Part shown: in pieces, positions 60,143 through 64,000 of the stretch
Numbering within the stretch: position 1 is the first letter of the stretch
Layout: every line of letters starts with the position of its first letter
Origin: Desulfobacula sp.
Lineage (GTDB): Bacteria > Desulfobacterota > Desulfobacteria > Desulfobacterales > Desulfobacteraceae
Length of the DNA: 64,000 bases
NCBI GenBank assembly: GCA_023701135.1
Contig: JAMPXP010000009.1
Location: 124,001-188,000, forward strand
Direction of reading: 5' to 3'
The notes under the pieces: generated by a model
Seen by the model: only the letters and a program-made list of their open reading frames with translations
What the model was told of the DNA's origin: nothing
Databases searched by the model: none
Program-made: the position numbers and the translations under genes

Positions 60143-61194
60143 TGGCCGGCCCTCCATTGGTTTTTCGGGTTCAGATCAAGGACCGCCTCCCAGTCTTTCC
60201 GGATCAAGGCCATGAGGGTTTTAGCCCGCTCAAGGTAAAGAATAATATCTTCCCATACAGGGGGGTCTAGTATTTTTTCCATGAGGATGCCGTCGCTGTC
60301 AAACCACCGGGGAAGGACCCCGCCGAAAAAATACCCGCTGCTTCTCAGGCGGTCCACGGCTTCTCCCACTGAAGGGTCTCCCGAAGAAAGCCAGACCTGG
60401 ATGACCCGGATGCCTTGTTGAAGGAGCTGGTCGTTTTCAGCCTGCATGACCCTAGGAAAATCCCGGCCCAGGGCCATTACCGCTACCCGGGCCACCTGGG
60501 CAAAGTCAAAGACCTGGGTGTCCAGCCGGGTTGATCGTTGAGATGAAAGGGGCTGGGCGGACAGGACAAACTGCCGCTCATCATCCAGGTCTTTATAAAA
60601 GACGGGGAAGAGTGTTTCATAGACTTTTGGGATATACACCGTGCAGGGGGCCGGCTTCAGCGTTTTAAAATTCATCAGGGTGGTGACCCGCCCCGTTGCC
60701 CCGGCTTCCTTGGCATAGGCGGCGGCCGGCATCAGGTTGACCTCAATGGCCCGGGTGATAAATCCCTGGTTATGGCCTAATTTTTGAGAAAAGGGATGGT
60801 TGCAGACCGGTTCGCCAAACACCTGTTCAACATCGGGCCGTTCCCGGCCCTTTGTCAGTCCATGAACCGTCATTTGGGAAAAGATGCCGTGGCCTCCCCG
60901 GTAATCTGCATGGACCAGGCCTGCCCCGGTTTCAAATACGTTTTTGCAGGGTGCGGAATTGAAAAGCGCGTTGTGGCCGACGATATCCCCTTTGGCGGTT
61001 TTGGCCACACTGGAGATGACCCGGCCGGACCGGTTTTCTTCGATGAGCAGATCCGGTTCCACATAGATCCGGACAGGATATCCCGCACCGTAAATGCCTA
61101 AAAAAAGCTGGGTAACACCCGGCGCATCCTTTGGGGTGAAAGATTCAACGGTCCATTCCTGGCCCGGTTCAATGGGGGAAATCGTTTGGGTCAT
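60139..61194 (-). CDS. GNAT-like protein, downstream copy of a tandem pair
   Basis: 351 residues, paralogous to the product of the adjacent upstream gene over nearly its whole length. A GNAT-type core is suggested by 'VISSVAKTAKGDIVGHNALF' and 'GAGLVHADYRGGHGIFSQMT', where RGGHGIF would be the acetyl-CoA pyrophosphate loop. Then come 'FGEPVCNHPFSQKLGHNQGF' and a conserved C-terminal 'SSGYFFGGVLPRWFDSDGIL'. It overlaps both neighbours by 4 bases. Substrate unknown; the HATPase/GNAT gene directly downstream may act with it. Confidence 0.68.
   Translation of the reverse strand: MTQTISPIEPGQEWTVESFTPKDAPGVTQLFLGIYGAGYPVRIYVEPDLLIEENRSGRVISSVAKTAKGDIVGHNALFNSAPCKNVFETGAGLVHADYRGGHGIFSQMTVHGLTKGRERPDVEQVFGEPVCNHPFSQKLGHNQGFITRAIEVNLMPAAAYAKEAGATGRVTTLMNFKTLKPAPCTVYIPKVYETLFPVFYKDLDDERQFVLSAQPLSSQRSTRLDTQVFDFAQVARVAVMALGRDFPRVMQAENDQLLQQGIRVIQVWLSSGDPSVGEAVDRLRSSGYFFGGVLPRWFDSDGILMEKILDPPVWEDIILYLERAKTLMALIRKDWEAVLDLNPKNQWRAGQ
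60274..60350. repeat. 77-base identical block, copy 1
   Basis: This block in the 3' part of the downstream GNAT-like gene is identical over 77 bases to 61326-61402 in its paralogue, while the flanking sequence is only similar. It encodes the region around 'RSSGYFFGGVLPRWFDSDGI'. Confidence 0.85.
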
Positions 61195-62234
61195 TGGCCG
61201 GTCCTCCCGTGTTTGTTTTTGTTCAGATTACGGACCGCTTCCCAGTCTTTCCGGATCAGGGCCATCAGGGTCTGGGCCCGGTCAAAACAAAGGTTTATAT
61301 CTTCCCATACGGGTTCGTCCACCAGTTTTTCCATGAGGATGCCGTCGCTGTCAAACCACCGGGGAAGGACCCCGCCGAAAAAATACCCGCTGCTTCTCAG
61401 GCTGTCCACGGCCTCTCCCAGGGAAGGGTCTCCCGAAGAAAGCCAGACCTGGATGACCCGGATGCCCTGTTGAAGGAGCCGGTCCTCTTCGGCCTTCATG
61501 ACCGTGGAAAAACCCTTGCACAGGGCCTTCACCGCCAATTTTGCCACCTGGGCAAAGTCAAAGATCCGGGTATCCAGCCGGGTGACCTGTTGAGATGAAA
61601 GGGGTTGGCCGGACAGGACAAATTGCCGTTCATCATCCAGGCCTTCATAAAAGACCGGGAAAATGGATTCATAGGCCTTTGGCACATGAACCGTGCAGGG
61701 CGAGGATTTGAGTGTGATGAAATCCATGGTGGTGGTGACCCGCCCTGCGGCCCAGGCTTCCTTGGCATAGGCGGCGGCCGGCATCAGGTTGACCTCAATG
61801 GCCCGGGTGACGAATCCCAGGCCCCGGCACATTTTCTGGGAAAAGGGATGGTTACAGACCGGTTCGCCGAATACCTGGTCCACATCGGGTCTTTCCCGGC
61901 CCAGGGCCAGACCGTGGGCCACCAATTGGGTAAAGATGCCGTGACCTCCCCGGTAATCCCTGTGGACCAGGCCTGCCCCGGATTCATAGACTTTTCGGCA
62001 GGGCGCCAGGTTGAAAATGGCATTATGGCCGACAATATCTCCCTTGGCGGTTTTGGCAACGCTGGAGATCACCCTTCCGGCCTGGTTTTCCCGGATGAGC
62101 AGATCCGGGTTCACATAGATCTGGATGGGATATTCCGAGCCATAGACGCCCAGAAAAAGATCGGCCACGCCCCGGGCATCTTCCGGGGTGAAGGATTCAA
62201 CGGTCCATTCCTGGCCCGGTTCAATGGGGATCAT
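61191..62234 (-). CDS. GNAT-like protein, upstream copy of a tandem pair
   Basis: 347 residues. Shares with the following gene 'EPGQEWTVESFTPEDARGVA', 'VISSVAKTAKGDIVGHNAIF', 'GAGLVHRDYRGGHGIFTQLV', 'FGEPVCNHPFSQKMCRGLGF' and the C-terminal half. The RGGHGIF loop suggests acetyl-CoA binding. Its start overlaps the MFS gene by 14 bases and its end overlaps the next copy by 4 bases. Two diverged but partly homogenised copies suggest subunits of a heteromer or related substrates. Confidence 0.68.
   Translation of the reverse strand: MIPIEPGQEWTVESFTPEDARGVADLFLGVYGSEYPIQIYVNPDLLIRENQAGRVISSVAKTAKGDIVGHNAIFNLAPCRKVYESGAGLVHRDYRGGHGIFTQLVAHGLALGRERPDVDQVFGEPVCNHPFSQKMCRGLGFVTRAIEVNLMPAAAYAKEAWAAGRVTTTMDFITLKSSPCTVHVPKAYESIFPVFYEGLDDERQFVLSGQPLSSQQVTRLDTRIFDFAQVAKLAVKALCKGFSTVMKAEEDRLLQQGIRVIQVWLSSGDPSLGEAVDSLRSSGYFFGGVLPRWFDSDGILMEKLVDEPVWEDINLCFDRAQTLMALIRKDWEAVRNLNKNKHGRTGQ
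61326..61402. repeat. 77-base identical block, copy 2
   Basis: Counterpart of 60274-60350 in the same orientation, 1052 bases apart, which is one gene length. Consistent with tandem duplication and recent gene conversion, or strong constraint at the DNA level. Confidence 0.85.
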
Positions 62235-63423
62235 TTTTTTGTAAACCTCCGATGAATATCAGCAAAACAGCACCCGACAGGCTGAATGCGGCGCATAAAT
62301 AAAACAGGGCGCCAAACCCCCATGGGGGAATGACGGCGGCCCCGATAAAGGGCCCGAAGAAAAAACCGGCCTGGAACATCTGCATGCCCAGATTGGTGTT
62401 CATGCTCTGGAATTCGGGCCGGGAGATGTCAAACATAAACCCGTTGAACACCGGCAGGGCAATTCCCCAGCAAAGGCCGAAGACTGTCCCGGTGATCAGG
62501 AACGGCCCAAGGGAAGCGGTTCCGGCCAAAAAAGCATAGGCCAGGGCCAGGCAGGCCAGGATGATCCCCAAAAGGCTGGCCTTGTTCATCCGGTCGAAAA
62601 ATGAGCCGCCGATGAGACGCACCAAAATTTCCCCGGCCGTGGCCAGGGTCAGGAAGATACCGGCATGGATAATTCCCCGGGCCTGGCCAAAGCTGCTGAG
62701 AAAGAAAAAAAGGACGGCATGGCCGCAATACATGAGGAGCATGGCCAGGAGCAGGAAAAGAACGCGTTTGTCCGTGAGGTTCTCCCGGATCTCCGGCCAG
62801 GTCAGGCGCTTATGGGTCCCGGCCCTGGCCGGGCCGGTTTTTACCGGCTTCAACAGGGGGAGCATGAAAAAGATCATGCCGGTCAGGACGGCAAACCCCA
62901 GAAGCACGCCCTGGAATCCGCCCAGAAGATGGTTCAGAAAGGGCAGGATGGAGGGAACCAGGGTATTGGGGATCAGGATGATGATGGAAAGGTAACCGAA
63001 AAATTGCGCGCTGCCCCCTTTGGGCACATATTGAACCATCAGGGCCGTGAGGGCCGAGCCCATGACGACAAAGGCCAGGCCGTGAAAGACCCGGACGGCC
63101 AGGAGACCGGCCAGGCTCTGGGTGAGGCTGTAACTGCCCAGGGCAACCATGATCATGGCGGTTCCGGCCGCCAGAAAAGGCCGGGCATTTCCGGCATTGA
63201 ACACCGGGCTGACCAGGGGCCGGATCAGGAGGGATACGGCGGCAAAGGTGCTGATGATGACGCCGGTCCATTGGGGATGGATGGAAATGGCTTCCAGATA
63301 ATCATAAAACTGGAAAAAAACCGAAATATTGGCATAGGTCAAAAACGTGACGGCCATGAGGACCATAAACTGCCGGTTCCAGAGGGAGGGTGGCCTGGGT
63401 GAGCTGTCTTTGGCGGGTGTCAT
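62221..63423 (-). CDS. MFS transporter
   Basis: About 400 residues from the ATG at 63423, which overlaps the stop of the preceding gene (ATGA); the frame is open to 63468. Twelve hydrophobic segments, in two six-helix halves separated by a basic loop ('KPVKTGPARAGTHKRLTWPE'). MFS motif A-like residues are seen at 'INRPLVSPVFN'-equivalent 'SLLIRPLVSPVFNAGNARPF' and 'LVRLIGGSFFDRMNKASLLG' in the second half. Likely drug/metabolite exporter type. Position in the operon suggests it moves the substrate or product of the neighbouring oxidoreductase and GNAT-like proteins. Confidence 0.88.
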   Translation of the reverse strand: MTPAKDSSPRPPSLWNRQFMVLMAVTFLTYANISVFFQFYDYLEAISIHPQWTGVIISTFAAVSLLIRPLVSPVFNAGNARPFLAAGTAMIMVALGSYSLTQSLAGLLAVRVFHGLAFVVMGSALTALMVQYVPKGGSAQFFGYLSIIILIPNTLVPSILPFLNHLLGGFQGVLLGFAVLTGMIFFMLPLLKPVKTGPARAGTHKRLTWPEIRENLTDKRVLFLLLAMLLMYCGHAVLFFFLSSFGQARGIIHAGIFLTLATAGEILVRLIGGSFFDRMNKASLLGIILACLALAYAFLAGTASLGPFLITGTVFGLCWGIALPVFNGFMFDISRPEFQSMNTNLGMQMFQAGFFFGPFIGAAVIPPWGFGALFYLCAAFSLSGAVLLIFIGGLQKNDPH

Positions 63424-64000
63424 ACAGCACCGGGTCCTTGTTTTAAGGGCTCTAAGGGGCCTTGGCAAAGGCGCAGGACAAGGTTGCCCGCCACCTGGCG
63501 GCGGTAGTCGGCGCCGGCCCGCACATCGCTGATGGGAGACACCTCTTCTCTGATCCGGGCTGCTGCAAGGATAAAACCGGCCGGGTCATCCATGGGGGTT
63601 CCCATGAGCCGCTTTTCCGTTTCAGGACTGGTCGCTATGGTTTTTCCCAGGCTCCCCCAGGCCAGGCGGACGGCCCGGATTTTCCTGTCCCCGGTCAGGC
63701 CGATAAGGGCCGCCATGCTCAAAATGGCAATGGACAGGGATTTTCGATGCCCCACTTTTTCAAAATGATGAAGGTCATAGGACGGCTGTTTGGGTATCCA
63801 AATTCGGTATAAAATTTCTTCCGGGTTTAGGCCGGTGGCCCCCGGGCCCGTGATGAACCGGGAAAGGGACATCCTCCGGGACCCGTTTTTTCCCGCCAGT
63901 TCCACCTGGGCGTCCAGAACATACAGGGGCGGAAGGCTGTCTCCGGCCGGGGAAGCCGTCATGATATTGCCGCCCAGGGTTCCCATATTGCGGATCTGGG
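63420..64000 (-). CDS. Molybdenum-hydroxylase FAD-binding subunit (CoxM/XdhB-like), partial
   Basis: The C-terminal 193 residues; the 5' end lies beyond the window, since the frame continues through 64000. 'QIRNMGTLGGNIMTASPAGD' is the FAD-binding signature of the medium subunit of xanthine/CO dehydrogenases, followed by 'SLPPLYVLDAQVELAG' and the CO_deh_flav_C domain ('EKVGHRKSLSIAILSMAALI', 'AWGSLGKTIATSPETEKRLM'). It passes electrons from the molybdenum subunit via Fe-S clusters to FAD. The ATG at 63986 is internal. The large and Fe-S subunit genes are expected upstream, outside the window. Confidence 0.88.
   Translation of the reverse strand, partial: QIRNMGTLGGNIMTASPAGDSLPPLYVLDAQVELAGKNGSRRMSLSRFITGPGATGLNPEEILYRIWIPKQPSYDLHHFEKVGHRKSLSIAILSMAALIGLTGDRKIRAVRLAWGSLGKTIATSPETEKRLMGTPMDDPAGFILAAARIREEVSPISDVRAGADYRRQVAGNLVLRLCQGPLEPLKQGPGAV

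Overview
The window reads as a chromosomal segment of an anaerobic, free-living Gram-negative bacterium, most likely a Desulfobacteraceae-type sulfate reducer (Desulfobacterota). This is inferred, not proven: no dsr, apr or rRNA gene is present. The inference rests on a glutaryl-CoA dehydrogenase of the non-decarboxylating type next to a biotin-dependent glutaconyl-CoA decarboxylase alpha subunit, an FmdB-type zinc ribbon protein, an NAD-glutamate dehydrogenase of about 115 kDa, an Mla/MCE lipid transport operon (outer membrane), and dense short overlaps between genes. No tRNA, rRNA, CRISPR array, transposase or integrase was seen.

0-10 kb: YigZ, a FapA-domain protein, an XRE-cupin regulator ahead of an aconitase-superfamily large/small subunit pair (LeuCD-like, no leuA/leuB nearby), NAD kinase, DNA polymerase I, a Cys-rich mini-protein and a PurN with an internal insertion. 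10-21 kb: a 1524-residue soluble hybrid histidine kinase, a TraB-family membrane protein, a Gate-domain membrane protein, RecN, FmdB-like protein, citrate synthase and GDPD. 21-30 kb (minus strand): a likely operon of NAD-GDH, TerC, two SPFH proteins (one a lipoprotein), an unusual radical SAM enzyme and threonine aldolase; the SPFH-SPFH-radical SAM trio is translationally coupled.

30-42 kb: a beta-hydroxyacid dehydrogenase with a small VTT-type membrane protein, the upp-uraA uracil salvage operon, PriA, a sigma-54 activator with a GAF domain, and the mlaE-mlaF-mlaD-pqiC-like operon. 42-50 kb: two divergent PrmA-like methyltransferases, then a coherent catabolic locus: iclR-gdh-cmd-bioB on the minus strand, a 71-residue biotin carrier, and gcdA plus a crotonase-family hydratase on the plus strand, closed by a strong terminator. 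Together these would convert glutaryl-CoA to glutaconyl-CoA and then crotonyl-CoA, with biotin synthase encoded alongside; the membrane subunit expected for Na+ pumping is not in the window.

50-55 kb: an AT-rich accessory insert with an AbiV-family gene and two small membrane proteins, then a methyltransferase and a diguanylate cyclase behind a well-formed promoter/palindrome. 55-64 kb (minus strand): dapB-DUF1499, an unidentified 228-residue protein, and a tightly overlapping operon encoding a molybdenum-hydroxylase FAD subunit (cut by the window edge), an MFS transporter, two tandem paralogous GNAT-like proteins, a protein combining a degenerate anti-sigma-kinase-like domain with a GNAT-like domain, a HisC-like aminotransferase and a STAS protein. 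That last operon, the SPFH/radical SAM trio and the AbiV insert are the best candidates for undescribed biology.
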